Below, in pieces: positions 15,599 to 25,072 of a stretch of 64,000 nucleotides of DNA. Within the stretch, counting starts at the first letter, position 1, and every line of letters starts with the position of its first letter. The notes beneath the pieces were generated by a model that saw only the letters and a list, made by a program, of their open reading frames with translations, made no database searches and was not told the origin of the DNA. The position numbers and the translations under genes were made by a program. The stretch spans positions 23,758 through 87,757 of the forward strand of contig DATASX010000069.1 of the NCBI GenBank assembly GCA_036269075.1, given 5' to 3'. The stretch comes from Sporichthyaceae bacterium. Lineage in GTDB: Bacteria; Actinomycetota; Actinomycetes; Sporichthyales; Sporichthyaceae.

Positions 15599-17409
15599 GC
15601 AGGCGCCTCGACCGGTTTGCTGGTCGGTGCGTCAGGAACCGGCGTCGGGTCCTCGGCCCGGCTCCAGATGATGTCCATCGGGATCGGCCCATCGGGCAAC
15701 CAGGGCTGCACCTCGACGGCGTCGGCGACGCGCCACCGGCCGCGTTCGATGACGCCGAGAGCCGCGTCGATCACCTTGTACTCCTGGTAGGGCCGATGAA
15801 TCGCCTGGGACTCGACCCACGCGATGATGAACTCGCCGGGGGCCCAATTACACCGCTTCTGCAGGGCGTTGATCAGGTCCTCGTTGTGGAAGTGTCCATC
15901 ACCGAAATTGAAGCCGATGATCGAGTTGCAGGCGAACTCGGCCTCGCGCACCGTCCAGCGGTCGATGTCCGGCACGTGGCGCAGCAGCAGCGAGAACAAG
16001 CCGCGGCCCTGGCTGTGCATGGTCCGCCAGCCGATGGTCTGCTGCATGGTGATCTCCGCAATCGCAGCGGGATAGCCCATGGCCTGCAGCTGATCGACCT
16101 GATTCACGGTGGGGCGGATGAGCCCGTCGTTGAGCTTGGCCTCCGCGCCGGGCGCGAACGCCCACGTCGCGGATGCCCAGTTGCCCGCGTACTGGCGCAT
16201 CGAGGGCAGGAAGGAGACCAGGTCCGGGCGCAGGTTCCCGAGGATCGGGAAGAACAACAGGCCGGCCACGATCGCTACGGTCAGTCCCGCCGAGGACATG
16301 TCGCCGACCCCGTAGCCGTCCTGCGCCGGGAAGCCCGCGAACAAGAAGATCGCGGCGTAGGCGAACAGCACGTTCCACTCCAGCGGCACCGCCAGCGGGA
16401 ACGTGGTGATGATGAAGACGTGGAAGATCACCATGACGGTGACGACGGTCAGGGTCAGGTCCCGGTTGGTCGAGAACAGCAGCAGCAACGGCATGCAGAT
16501 CTCGATGAAGGTGCCGCCGCCGTGGGCCAGGGTGCCGGCGATCTTCGACGGACGGATGTCCTCGGGGAAATTCCGGTAGTGCAGCCGCTTGATCGTCTTG
16601 GACGGCATGCACGGACTGTTCGACACCATCGGCGCGACGACCTGGGTGAAGTGGTGACCGAACTTCGAGATCCCGGCGCCCATCCAGACCACCACGATGA
16701 GCAACTTGAGCGCGACGATCATGTTGGTGAAGTCGAGCACCGTGAAGAAGAACAGGGCGGGCAGGTACTGCTCACTGCGCGCCGCCAGGAAGATCGTCTT
16801 GTCGCGCAGGCCGACCAGCACCAGCAGCACCATCGGCGCGATGAGCAACGCCGGGCGGACCAGCCCCGAGCTGTTCTGCGGCAGCACCTTGAGCAGCGAG
16901 CCGCTGTCGTGGCCGGGGATGACGATCGCGGTGAGCAAGGTGGCCAGGAAACCGAGGTAGAGCGCGACGTCGACGATGGTCCGGGTGTCACCGTTGGTCA
17001 GCGGCACGCGCCGCCACGGGCGCAGCCGGATGGTGCCCGGCCGGGCCCAGAACAGGATGCCGCCGGTCATCGGCTTGAACTTGCCGGCCAGCGGCCCCCA
17101 GGACCCGGCCACCCCGACGGCCTCCAGCAGCATCGTCCACATGATCGCCTTCTGGTAGACGATCGGCTGGTCCCACCAGCCGCCCACGTCCCAGGCCGGG
17201 CCGAGATGCGAGGTCCACGTGGCGAGGCTGACGCCGACGCACACGTAGAGCACCAGCAGTTTGACGATGTAGGTCATGTGGATCATGCGTGGCGAGCCGA
17301 AGCCGTACTCGACCCAGTGCAGGGCCAACGTCTTCGTGCGCTCCATCAGCGGCTTGTCGAGAAAGGTCTCGACGTCCACGGGCGGGAAGTCGCCCTTCGT
17401 GAACCCCAT
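15595..17409 (-). CDS. DUF3556 polytopic membrane protein (module A)
   Basis: The 604-residue protein starts MGFTKGDFPPVD and has around eight or more hydrophobic segments between residues 45 and 430. A soluble C-terminal part of about 170 residues contains TMHSQGRGLFSLLLRH and FNFGDGHFHNEDLI. The pattern GAGISKFGHHF in a middle helix recalls HTTM/vitamin-K-carboxylase-like membrane enzymes; that is speculation. The ATG at 17409 has a GGGAG upstream and the same N-terminus as the paralogue at 51662-53467, which is highly similar throughout. It is the first gene of the pair and is divergent from the LAL regulator. Confidence 0.82.
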   Translation of the reverse strand: MGFTKGDFPPVDVETFLDKPLMERTKTLALHWVEYGFGSPRMIHMTYIVKLLVLYVCVGVSLATWTSHLGPAWDVGGWWDQPIVYQKAIMWTMLLEAVGVAGSWGPLAGKFKPMTGGILFWARPGTIRLRPWRRVPLTNGDTRTIVDVALYLGFLATLLTAIVIPGHDSGSLLKVLPQNSSGLVRPALLIAPMVLLVLVGLRDKTIFLAARSEQYLPALFFFTVLDFTNMIVALKLLIVVVWMGAGISKFGHHFTQVVAPMVSNSPCMPSKTIKRLHYRNFPEDIRPSKIAGTLAHGGGTFIEICMPLLLLFSTNRDLTLTVVTVMVIFHVFIITTFPLAVPLEWNVLFAYAAIFLFAGFPAQDGYGVGDMSSAGLTVAIVAGLLFFPILGNLRPDLVSFLPSMRQYAGNWASATWAFAPGAEAKLNDGLIRPTVNQVDQLQAMGYPAAIAEITMQQTIGWRTMHSQGRGLFSLLLRHVPDIDRWTVREAEFACNSIIGFNFGDGHFHNEDLINALQKRCNWAPGEFIIAWVESQAIHRPYQEYKVIDAALGVIERGRWRVADAVEVQPWLPDGPIPMDIIWSRAEDPTPVPDAPTSKPVEAPA

Positions 17410-17678
17410 GGCAGTCTCCCGCGATCGGTTGAGTACGCGCCGAACCTGCGGCACGTGGCGACGGCCGCCGCGCCAGGGTAAGAAGCGGGGCGCACGGGCG
17501 AAACGGTCGCCGGGACCGAAGCCGGGGTCGCGCGTTGTGTCTGCCGGGCACTACGGCTCCGGTGCCCGCGAGGAACAGTGCGGCGCGGAACCTTCGTGCG
17601 GCGCGCACGGTGACCGTCGCCCGAACCGTCCTTACCCTCCTTCGGGTGCAGAGATCCGGCTCGCTCACGAGGACAGAC
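17410..17678. promoter_or_regulatory. Divergent control region between module A and the LAL regulator
   Basis: A 269-base gap with no gene. It contains an inverted repeat CGGGCAC (17545-17551) / GTGCCCG (17562-17568) near the middle, a possible operator. The LAL side ends in ACGAGGACAGAC before ATG 17679. Confidence 0.4.
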
Positions 17679-20576
17679 ATGGCCGGAAGACACAAACACC
17701 GGTTCGTCGGCCGAGCGGCGGAGCTCGCCGGCATCGAGCAGGAGTGGCACAACTCCGCAGCCGGACAGTTCCGATGTGTCCTCCTGCTCGGCGAGCCCGG
17801 TATCGGCAAGACTCGGCTGGCCGACGAGAGCGTCGCCCGGTGTGCCTCGGGCGCGACCGTGCTGCGGGCGCACGCGCGGCCGCTGTCCGGCACGTCCGCG
17901 TTCGGTGTGTGGGCGGAGGCCCTCGAGCGTCACCTTCGTGATTGGCGCCCGCAGGAGATCGCGGATCTGTGTGGTCATCACCTGGACGACCTGGCCGGCC
18001 TCGTGCACAGCGTCGCCGTAGCGCGCGGTCTGGCGCCGCGGCGTGAGCCGCCGCGGCCGCGCCTGCTCGGCGCGATCAGTCGGCTGGTGGCCAACCTCGC
18101 CGAACGGGGACCGCTGATCCTCCTCCTCGACGACTTGCACCAAGCCGATCCCTCGTCCTGGGACGCGTTGGCCTATCTGAGCCAGGCGATTCCGGATCGG
18201 CGGGTGCTGGTGGTCGCGACGGCCCGCGCGGCGGAGTTGGCCGCGCTGCCGGCCCCGCTGCGGGTCCTCGTCGACCTGGAGGAACGAGACGCGTTGCGTC
18301 GCGTCGAGGTCGAGCCGTTGGACGCCCGTGCGCTGCGCGAACTCGCCGAGGATGTGCTGGCCCGGCCGGTCAGCAAGGACATGCTGGATTGGCTCTGCGA
18401 CCGCTCACGCGGCGTTCCGCTCTACGCCGTCGGGCTGCTGCATGCGGTCAACGACGAGGGTGGACCCGTCGGTGCCGGGCTCCGGCTGCTTCCCGAGGGA
18501 CTCACCGAGCGGGTTCAGGTGCGCCTGGGGCAGCTCGACGACGAGGCGCAGGGCGTGCTGGAGGTGGTCGCCGTCGCGGGCGGTCAGGTGGGGCTGGGGG
18601 AACTGGTCCGCTACGCCAACCGGCCGCTGGAGCAATTGGCGCCGACGATCGACAAGCTGGTCCGCTCGCGCCTGCTGGCCGAGGTCGAGACCGGTCGGAT
18701 CCCGGTCTACGAGATCGCCCATCCGTTGATCGGCGAGACGGTCTACCGGCAGATCGGCGGCGCCCGCCGGTTCGCCCTGCACCGGAACGTGGGTCGCACC
18801 TTGTTGGTCAGTGGCCGCCTCGGCGAGGCCGCGCTGCACTTCGCCCGGTCGGCAACGCCGGGCGACGACGAAGCTATTCAGGTCCTGCTCGATGCGCTGG
18901 CCCAGGCCGAGCAGCGCGGCGCCCACCGCGAGGTGCTGCGGATCCTCGGCAGCCTGATCGACGTCGTGCCCTCCGGCGACCAGCGGTGGGCACAGGTCGC
19001 CGACGCGTTGCTCGGTGACGCCGAGTGGGTGGTCGATCACCGCGCCGATGACGACGCCCGGGCCGCCGTGAGCGCTCTGGAGAAGATCGACGCCGTACTT
19101 GCGTCCGGTCCCGACCAGCGGGCGCGGGCGGCGGTGAAGGCGCGGCTGGCGAGCCTGCTCTCCTGGGGATGCGGGGAACCACGCAGGGCGGCCCCGCTGG
19201 CGCTCGAGGCGGCGCGACTCTACGCCGACGCCGGGGAGGGAACGCGGGCTCGGTTGGCCGAGCTCGAAGCCGCCTACGCGCAAGGGCTGGCCGGCGACGT
19301 CTCCGCGCTGCGCTCGGGGGCCGCGGCTGTCCTGGAGCGGGCCGAGTCGGCCGGCGACGAGGAGGCGGCGCTGTGGGCGGTCGGGGTCCATGGCAGCGCC
19401 TGCTTCTACCAGGGCAACTTCGCCGCCGCCGAGACCGCGCTGCGTCGCGCCGTCGCGATGGCCAGGGCCCAGGACCGGCCCTACCGATTGACGTGGTCCG
19501 CGATGGCGTTGGGCTGGTCGCTGGGTTACGAGGGTCGGCTGGCCGAGGCGTATCAGGCGTTCGAGACAGCCAGGTCCACCCCGGCCTGGCGGGAGTCCAA
19601 CGCGCTCGAGCTCGAGGCCAACGTGCGTTGGTTGGGCGGTGATCTCGCCGGCTCGCTGGCCTGCGCCCGCGACGCCCTGAAGCAAAACCCGGGCCGGATC
19701 GGGCGGCGGCGTGGACAGTGCCTGGCCTCACTCGCACTGGCCGCGATCGAGACCGGCGAGTTGGCCGAAGCCCGTCGGGCGATTGCCGCGGCCCGTCAGA
19801 TCTACGGTGCCGAAACCTGGTTCATGGCCGGCGGCCAGACCCGGCACGCCGAGGGCGTGCTTGCCTGGCGGGAGGGCCGACTTGCCGAGGCCGCCGGGTT
19901 GCTGCAGCAAGCCGCCGCAGAACTGCACCGGGTGGGCGCCCCCGTGATGGCCGCGTTCGTCCTGCTCGACCTGTGCGAACTGTCCGCGGTCGGCGGGCCG
20001 GTGGATGCCGCCACGGGCGACTGGGCGGTCGCCACCATGGCCGCCGTCGCAGCAGACACCGACCGCGCGCTCTATCGTGGCGCGCACCGGCTGTCGGAGG
20101 CCTGGCACGCGCTGCGGATGGGACAACCGGGCAGTGCGGCCGAGGCCGCCGACGCGGCGGTCGCGGAGTTCCGCCCCCTCGGCTACGCGGTGTTGACCGC
20201 CCGCGCCCTGGTGGCCCGGGGCGCGGCCCTGGCGGACCGCGACCCGCGGGGGTCGATCGTGGCCCTCGGCGCGGGTGCCGAACTGTTGGCCGCAGCCGGC
20301 GCCGAGTGGCGTCGTGACCTTGCGTTGGCCCGGCTGCGCCGCGGTGGCCGTAGCGGGAAGCAGGTCGCGGCGGCGACGCTCGGCGCCCGGTCGATCACCG
20401 GCCGCGAACTGGAGGTGGCGCGCCTGGGGGCGAACCGGCTGAGCTCCGCCGAGATCGCCGCGCGGTTGTTCATCAGCCACCGCACGGTCGAGACGCACCT
20501 GGCCAGCGTCTACACCAAACTGCAGGTCAACTCCCGGAGCGGACTGGCCGACAAACTCGCCGAACTGTCCCTGTAA
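17679..20576 (+). CDS. LAL-type (large ATP-binding LuxR) transcriptional regulator
   Basis: The 965-residue protein has an N-terminal AAA/NTPase with Walker A LGEPGIGKTRLAD (about 37-49) and Walker B LILLLDDLHQAD (146-157). A long alpha-helical TPR-like middle follows, then a C-terminal LuxR helix-turn-helix (about 905-960: LTGRELEVARLG in related form, here ITGRELEVARLG, then SSAEIAARLFISHRTVETHL). I chose ATG 17679 because the conserved FVGRAAEL starts there. LAL proteins couple ligand and ATP binding to activation. Its divergent position suggests it controls the DUF3556 pair. Confidence 0.88.
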   Translation: MAGRHKHRFVGRAAELAGIEQEWHNSAAGQFRCVLLLGEPGIGKTRLADESVARCASGATVLRAHARPLSGTSAFGVWAEALERHLRDWRPQEIADLCGHHLDDLAGLVHSVAVARGLAPRREPPRPRLLGAISRLVANLAERGPLILLLDDLHQADPSSWDALAYLSQAIPDRRVLVVATARAAELAALPAPLRVLVDLEERDALRRVEVEPLDARALRELAEDVLARPVSKDMLDWLCDRSRGVPLYAVGLLHAVNDEGGPVGAGLRLLPEGLTERVQVRLGQLDDEAQGVLEVVAVAGGQVGLGELVRYANRPLEQLAPTIDKLVRSRLLAEVETGRIPVYEIAHPLIGETVYRQIGGARRFALHRNVGRTLLVSGRLGEAALHFARSATPGDDEAIQVLLDALAQAEQRGAHREVLRILGSLIDVVPSGDQRWAQVADALLGDAEWVVDHRADDDARAAVSALEKIDAVLASGPDQRARAAVKARLASLLSWGCGEPRRAAPLALEAARLYADAGEGTRARLAELEAAYAQGLAGDVSALRSGAAAVLERAESAGDEEAALWAVGVHGSACFYQGNFAAAETALRRAVAMARAQDRPYRLTWSAMALGWSLGYEGRLAEAYQAFETARSTPAWRESNALELEANVRWLGGDLAGSLACARDALKQNPGRIGRRRGQCLASLALAAIETGELAEARRAIAAARQIYGAETWFMAGGQTRHAEGVLAWREGRLAEAAGLLQQAAAELHRVGAPVMAAFVLLDLCELSAVGGPVDAATGDWAVATMAAVAADTDRALYRGAHRLSEAWHALRMGQPGSAAEAADAAVAEFRPLGYAVLTARALVARGAALADRDPRGSIVALGAGAELLAAAGAEWRRDLALARLRRGGRSGKQVAAATLGARSITGRELEVARLGANRLSSAEIAARLFISHRTVETHLASVYTKLQVNSRSGLADKLAELSL

Positions 20577-20670
20577 CCGCGCCCGTCGCGTCGCTGTCAC
20601 CGGCCCCGTTCGGAGCGGCTTGTGTAGGGTGGGAGCCCATCTACCAGGGCTTCAGTGAGCGTGGGCTGAC

Positions 20671-22029
20671 GTGGAGAGAAATTCCGTCGGCGGTGGTCCG
20701 CAGGACGAAGCGCTGTCGGCGCCGGCCCCGCAGCTCGACCAGGAGCGGACCCGGGTAGTGGTGCACGCCGTGGCGGCGGCGCTCAACGCCAGGCTGGGGG
20801 AGATCACCGCAAGCATGCGCTCGGTGCTGGCCGCGGGCATCGGTGAGCTCGGTGACCAGCGGCTGCAGGATCTTCTCGGATCCAGCATCGAAGGAAACGT
20901 GGAGAACATCATCCACCTCCTACGCCACGACATCCCGCTGTCGCAGGTGACGCCGCCCTCCGCGGCGTTCCAGTACGCCCGACGACTCGCGCAGCACGAC
21001 GTGCCGGTGCATGCTCTGGTCCGGGCCTACCGGCTGGGGCAGAGCCACCTGCTCGAGGTGGCGTACGCCGAACTCGCGGGACAGACCGAGAGCTCGGCCA
21101 TCCGCCTGGCGGCCTCGGCGCACATCGTGTCAGCGACGTTCGCCTACATCGACTGGATCTCCGAACGGGTCATCACCGAGTACGAGTCCGAACGCGAACA
21201 ATGGCTCGTCCACCGCAACACCCGGCGGGCCATCGCGATCCGCGAACTGATCGAAGGAGTGGACCTCGACCTCGACGGGGCGGAGTCGGCGACCGGCTAC
21301 CCGCTCAAGCAGCACCACCTCGGGTTGATCCTGTGGACTCCGGACCGGGTGGTCGAGGCCGGTGCACCGGGCGAACTCGAGCGGCTGGCCGTGGCGATCG
21401 CGAACAAGCTGTGCCGGGGGAGCCAGGTCTTGTTCAGCACCTCCGACCGACGGACCGGATGGGCGTGGATCGCGCTCGGTTCCCAGCCGCATCGACTGGA
21501 CAGCGCCGAGGTGGGCGCGATCGCGCGCGCCACCGACCCACAGGTGCAGGTGGCCCTGGGCGGCCCTGCCTACGGCCGCGCGGGGTTTCGCGCCACCCAT
21601 CTGCAGGCCCAGCAGGCGCAACGCCTCGCGGTCGTCGCCGGTCCGGACGCGCGCGTCGCGACCGACTACCTCGACCCCGGGGTCCGTGCGGCCGCTGGGC
21701 TCTGCGCCGACCCGGAGCACACGCGGATGCTCGTGCAGACCGCGTTGGGGGACCTTGCGCGCGACGACGAGCAGGCCGCGAGGCTGCGCGACACGTTGCG
21801 GGTGTACCTGTCCACCGGTTCGAGTTACACCGCGACGGCGGAGTTGCTGTCGATGCACAAGCACTCGGTCAAGTACCGGATCGACAAGGCCACACAACTG
21901 CGCGGCGGGCCGATCGAACCCGAACGGTTCGACATCGAACTGGCTCTGATTGCGTGTCAGCTGCTCGGGCGCGACGTCCTTTCACCCGCCGGTTCGGGAC
22001 CGGTCGCCAAGCACACCGCGGCTCAGTGA
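20671..22029 (+). CDS. PucR-family (CdaR-like) transcriptional regulator
   Basis: The 452-residue protein ends with the PucR helix-turn-helix, LRDTLRVYLSTGSSYTATAE continuing LLSMHKHSVKYRIDKA (about residues 372-408). An N-terminal helical sensor part contains QYARRLAQHDVPVHALVRAY. A GGDEF-like middle domain is followed by a Lys/Arg-rich linker. Members respond to catabolic substrates. It resembles the second PucR at 48971-50236 in every part. It starts with GTG (GACGTGGAG) 94 bases after the LAL gene on the same strand. Confidence 0.87.
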   Translation: MERNSVGGGPQDEALSAPAPQLDQERTRVVVHAVAAALNARLGEITASMRSVLAAGIGELGDQRLQDLLGSSIEGNVENIIHLLRHDIPLSQVTPPSAAFQYARRLAQHDVPVHALVRAYRLGQSHLLEVAYAELAGQTESSAIRLAASAHIVSATFAYIDWISERVITEYESEREQWLVHRNTRRAIAIRELIEGVDLDLDGAESATGYPLKQHHLGLILWTPDRVVEAGAPGELERLAVAIANKLCRGSQVLFSTSDRRTGWAWIALGSQPHRLDSAEVGAIARATDPQVQVALGGPAYGRAGFRATHLQAQQAQRLAVVAGPDARVATDYLDPGVRAAAGLCADPEHTRMLVQTALGDLARDDEQAARLRDTLRVYLSTGSSYTATAELLSMHKHSVKYRIDKATQLRGGPIEPERFDIELALIACQLLGRDVLSPAGSGPVAKHTAAQ

Positions 22030-22047
22030 TGCAGTGATGCAGTGATC
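22024..22047 (+). repeat. Three tandem copies of an 8-base unit CAGTGATG
   Basis: CAGTGATG, CAGTGATG and CAGTGATC run across the stop codon of the PucR gene (TGA 22027-22029). It adds two extra in-phase or out-of-phase TGA triplets and is probably a replication-slippage product. Confidence 0.7.
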
Positions 22048-22071
22048 CAGCGGCCCGCGTGGTGATCGGCC

Positions 22072-23109
22072 TCAGCTCAGTTGCGGGATGACCCGGCTGC
22101 CGATCAGTTCGACCATGGCCCGGAACTCCTCGGCGGGCTGGCCGCCCATGTCGAGATAGATCAGGTTCGTGTCCGCCTGCAGCATCTGCGCACTGTCCTG
22201 CAACCGCGCCACCACCTCGTCCGGACTGCCGACCAGCGCGGGCCCGCGGGTGGTCAGCAATTCGAAGTCGAACGGTTTGCGGATGAACGGCGGCGGATCC
22301 GGGTTGACCCGTCCGACGATGTCCTTCATCAGATCGAAGTACGCGCGGTAGCGCGGTTCCCAACGCGCCCGGGCAGCCTGCGAGGTCTCTGCGACATTCA
22401 CGTGCCAGCACGCCCCGATCCGGGGTTGACGAGTGTGTCCGTGCGCGGCGAATCGCTCCCGGTAGGCCTCCACCACCGGCACGAACATGGCTGGGTTGCC
22501 GAATGCGCTGGGCAGCATGAGATCCAGGCCCAGCCGGGCGGCCAACTCCAGGCTCGACTCGGAGGCGCCGCCGCCGATCCAGGTGGGCACCGGTCCCACC
22601 GGCGCCGGTTGCAGGACGAAGTCGTGGATCGCGGCGCGATGGGCGGTGCGCGGCCGGCTCACCCGTTTCCCGTTCCACAGGGCGACGAGCACCTCCACGT
22701 TGTCGGTGAACAAGTCGTGGGAGTCCGCCACGTCCTGGCCGAACAAGGTGTAGGTGGACACGAAGAAGTTGCCGCGCCCGACGACGACCTCGCACCGTCC
22801 GCCGGACAGCGCGTCGACGGTGGCGTAGTCCTCCGCGACCCGGATCGGGTCGAGGTTGGCGGCCAGGGTCACCGCGGTGGACAGGATCAGTCGCCGGGTG
22901 CGTTCACCGATTGCCGCCAGCACCACAGGCGGCGCCGAGGTCGTGTACTCGAGCCCGTGGTGCTCCCCGACGTGGACTCCGTGGAAGCCGACCTCCTCGG
23001 CCACGACCGCTGCCTCGACGATCGCGCGATGGCGCTCGGCGGCGGTCTGCCGGGTACCGGTGACCGGGTCGGTGACCTGATCACCGAGCGACATCAGGCT
23101 GAGCCTCAC
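22072..23109 (-). CDS. LLM-class flavin-dependent monooxygenase
   Basis: The 345-residue protein follows the bacterial luciferase-like TIM-barrel plan: MRLSLMSLGDQ, then EEVGFHGVHVGEHHGLEYT (about 35-53), then LSTAVTLAANLDPIRVAEDY and the FMN/F420 contact GRCEVVVGRGNF. Members use FMNH2 or F420 to oxygenate or reduce hydrophobic compounds. The GTG start has GGGAGG 5 bases upstream. It lies downstream of the hydrolase at 23165, but its own promoter carries the TetR-type operator at 23138. Confidence 0.85.
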   Translation of the reverse strand: MRLSLMSLGDQVTDPVTGTRQTAAERHRAIVEAAVVAEEVGFHGVHVGEHHGLEYTTSAPPVVLAAIGERTRRLILSTAVTLAANLDPIRVAEDYATVDALSGGRCEVVVGRGNFFVSTYTLFGQDVADSHDLFTDNVEVLVALWNGKRVSRPRTAHRAAIHDFVLQPAPVGPVPTWIGGGASESSLELAARLGLDLMLPSAFGNPAMFVPVVEAYRERFAAHGHTRQPRIGACWHVNVAETSQAARARWEPRYRAYFDLMKDIVGRVNPDPPPFIRKPFDFELLTTRGPALVGSPDEVVARLQDSAQMLQADTNLIYLDMGGQPAEEFRAMVELIGSRVIPQLS

Positions 23110-23137
23110 GGTTGCCTCCCACGCGTTCGAGGCACAA

Positions 23138-23156
23138 TATCAAACAACGTTTGGTT
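23138..23156. promoter_or_regulatory. TetR-type operator in the LLM monooxygenase promoter
   Basis: TATCAAACAACGTTTGGTT (reverse complement AACCAAACGTTGTTTGATA) is an almost complete palindrome around CAAAC/GTTTG. It lies 29-47 bases before the monooxygenase start, next to a TATTGT -10-like box on that strand. Confidence 0.6.
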
Positions 23157-23164
23157 TGTGTGGA

Positions 23165-24340
23165 TCAGCCGAGGTTGTGCCGGGTGAGCCAGCCGCGCAC
23201 CTGCTCGGCCGCGTCCGCCAGATGGGAGCTCTGGTCCGCGCCGGTGAAGTAGTGATTCGCCTCGGGCAGCTCGACGAATTCCTTGTCGGCGTGGGAAATC
23301 GCGTCGAACACCTCGCGGGGGTGGGGCACGGGGACGGCGTCGTCGCGGCCGTTGGCCAGCACCAGTACGGGGACCTGGACCCGTGGCGCGGCATCCCCGG
23401 CGTCTGTCTGCGCGGTCGTCAACGACCACTGGGAGAGCCAACTGCGGATGGTCGTGAACCGCATCAGCGCACCCGCACTGGTGTTGGCGACGGCCGGATC
23501 GCCGAGGTAGCTCCAGCGCGGGCGCCGGCCGTTGGGGTCGAGGGTGGGGTCCAGCCAGCGTGGATCGGCCATCGTGCCGTGCACGACGAAGGCGTGCTCG
23601 TCGTCGGGGCGCCCGGCCGCCCGCAGGCGGGCCAGCCGATCCTGGGCGAAGTCGGTGATCCGTAGGTTGCGGGCGCGCTGGCGTTCCCGGTACGCCGCAA
23701 CGAAGTCCGGCGAGTACGGCGGCTGGTTCGGGTTCTTCGGGTCGTAGAGGTCGAACTCGCGGTCCCGGTTGCGGTCCGGCTCCACCTCGTCGGTGATCGA
23801 GGCGTCGAGGAAGTCGGTGAGCAGCCGGTGCCGGCTGCGCGGCGCGGCCAGGAACAGGACCGCGTCGGCCTCGGGGAGTCTGCGTTCGGCCAGCCCGGTG
23901 GGCTCACCGGCCGCGGTGGCGGTGATGACGGGCTTGGTGGCCTCGGCCTGATAGCCCATCATCAGGGAGCCCCCACCGCTCCATCCGGCGAGCACGACGC
24001 GCGAGTACCCCAGCCGCTCCCGGGCATCCCGGACGCACGCCGCCAGATCCAGCAGGACGTTCTCCATCTGCAGCGCCGCGTCCCCGACGGTGTAACGGGT
24101 GCCGCAGCCGATCACGTGCAGTCCGGTACGGGCCAGTTCCGGGAACAGTGGCAGGTACGCGGGCGAGCCGATCGGGTGCATGCAGATCACGACCGTGTCG
24201 GAGTCGGTCGAACCGCGCAGCAACTGCGCCTGGCGCACCACGTAGTCCTCGACCGAGCCGTACACGTCCTTGCGGACGGCGGACTCCTGGGTCACCACCA
24301 GGTACGGCGTTCGGGTGTAACGGACACGTTCGGCCGGCAT
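23165..24340 (-). CDS. Alpha/beta hydrolase
   Basis: The 391-residue protein has no signal peptide, so it is probably cytoplasmic. The nucleophile elbow is GWSGGG with Ser121, an HPIG oxyanion segment lies at 55-58, a C-terminal Asp in NGRDDAVPVPHP and the His in EANHYFTG. A large insertion (about 150-300) forms a lid domain. It is followed on the same strand by the LLM gene and preceded by tetR with 11 bases between. This suggests an ester, lactone or thioester hydrolysis step in the regulon; an LLM/hydrolase pair would fit a Baeyer-Villiger type lactone route, which is only a suggestion. Confidence 0.8.
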   Translation of the reverse strand: MPAERVRYTRTPYLVVTQESAVRKDVYGSVEDYVVRQAQLLRGSTDSDTVVICMHPIGSPAYLPLFPELARTGLHVIGCGTRYTVGDAALQMENVLLDLAACVRDARERLGYSRVVLAGWSGGGSLMMGYQAEATKPVITATAAGEPTGLAERRLPEADAVLFLAAPRSRHRLLTDFLDASITDEVEPDRNRDREFDLYDPKNPNQPPYSPDFVAAYRERQRARNLRITDFAQDRLARLRAAGRPDDEHAFVVHGTMADPRWLDPTLDPNGRRPRWSYLGDPAVANTSAGALMRFTTIRSWLSQWSLTTAQTDAGDAAPRVQVPVLVLANGRDDAVPVPHPREVFDAISHADKEFVELPEANHYFTGADQSSHLADAAEQVRGWLTRHNLG

Positions 24341-24351
24341 ACGGACCTCCG

Positions 24352-25023
24352 TCAGGCGCTGGCGCGAGACTTCCCGCGCCGGGGGGTTGAGCGTTTCGCC
24401 GCGACGGGCTGGGGACTCTGGGCGGCCCGGGCGGCGGCGGTCCGCACGGTCACCTCGACGATCTGTCGGCAGACCAACTCGAAGATCTCCGCGGGGTCCA
24501 GCGACCGCTGCCCAGCGGCGCGGGCCAGGTACGGATGGCGCTCCGGGTCGGGCGCGAGGTGTCCGCCGGACTCGTGCAGCACACTGGCGATGGCGTAGGA
24601 CTCCAACGCCTCCATCATCGGCGCGATCGCGCCGACCGGCACGCCTTCCTCCACCAGGTGCGCGAAGGTGGCCTCCAGTTGCGCGGTGCCGATCCCGAGC
24701 GGTTCGCGGCGCAACATCACCGGAATCAGGTCGGGATGGGCCTGCAACGCCGCCCGCAGGCGGCGGGCATTGCGCAGCAACCAGACCTCCCAGGGTTCCT
24801 CGTGGCCCTGGGGTGCCCGGACCTCCTCGAGGGCGACCTTGGCGGCGCCGACGATGATCTCGTCCTTGCTGCGGAAGTGGTGGTACAACGAGGCGCCGTT
24901 CACCCCCAGCCGGTCGGCCAGCCGCCGGATGCTGAGCGCGTCGATGCCCTCGGCGTCGATGATCTCGAGCGCGGCCTGCAACGCCGCTCGCTTCGAGATC
25001 AACGGAACCTTGGGCCGTGCCAC
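24352..25023 (-). CDS. TetR-family transcriptional regulator, likely master of the 22-37 kb regulon
   Basis: The 223-residue protein has an N-terminal helix-turn-helix (about 13-55: ALEIIDAEGIDALSIRRLAD then LGVNGASLYHHFRSKDEI). The helical ligand domain ends with a Ser/Arg/Lys-rich tail. I chose the GTG at 25023 because GGAGGG lies 6-11 bases upstream and MARPKVPLISKRAAL is a natural N-terminus. An operator of the AACCAAACGYTG family lies 51 bases upstream, with others at four further promoters, so autoregulation is likely. The ligand is unknown but probably an acyl-CoA of the pathway. Confidence 0.87.
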   Translation of the reverse strand: MARPKVPLISKRAALQAALEIIDAEGIDALSIRRLADRLGVNGASLYHHFRSKDEIIVGAAKVALEEVRAPQGHEEPWEVWLLRNARRLRAALQAHPDLIPVMLRREPLGIGTAQLEATFAHLVEEGVPVGAIAPMMEALESYAIASVLHESGGHLAPDPERHPYLARAAGQRSLDPAEIFELVCRQIVEVTVRTAAARAAQSPQPVAAKRSTPRRGKSRASA

Positions 25024-25072
25024 AGCTTTCCCTCCGACTTCCGTGTGCCAGGACTGCCGCAATTGTACGGCA

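Noticed and set aside
22024..22047. The 8-base tandem repeat as a regulatory iteron
   Set aside because: It has only three copies, straddles a stop codon and lies between convergent genes, so replication slippage is the simpler explanation.
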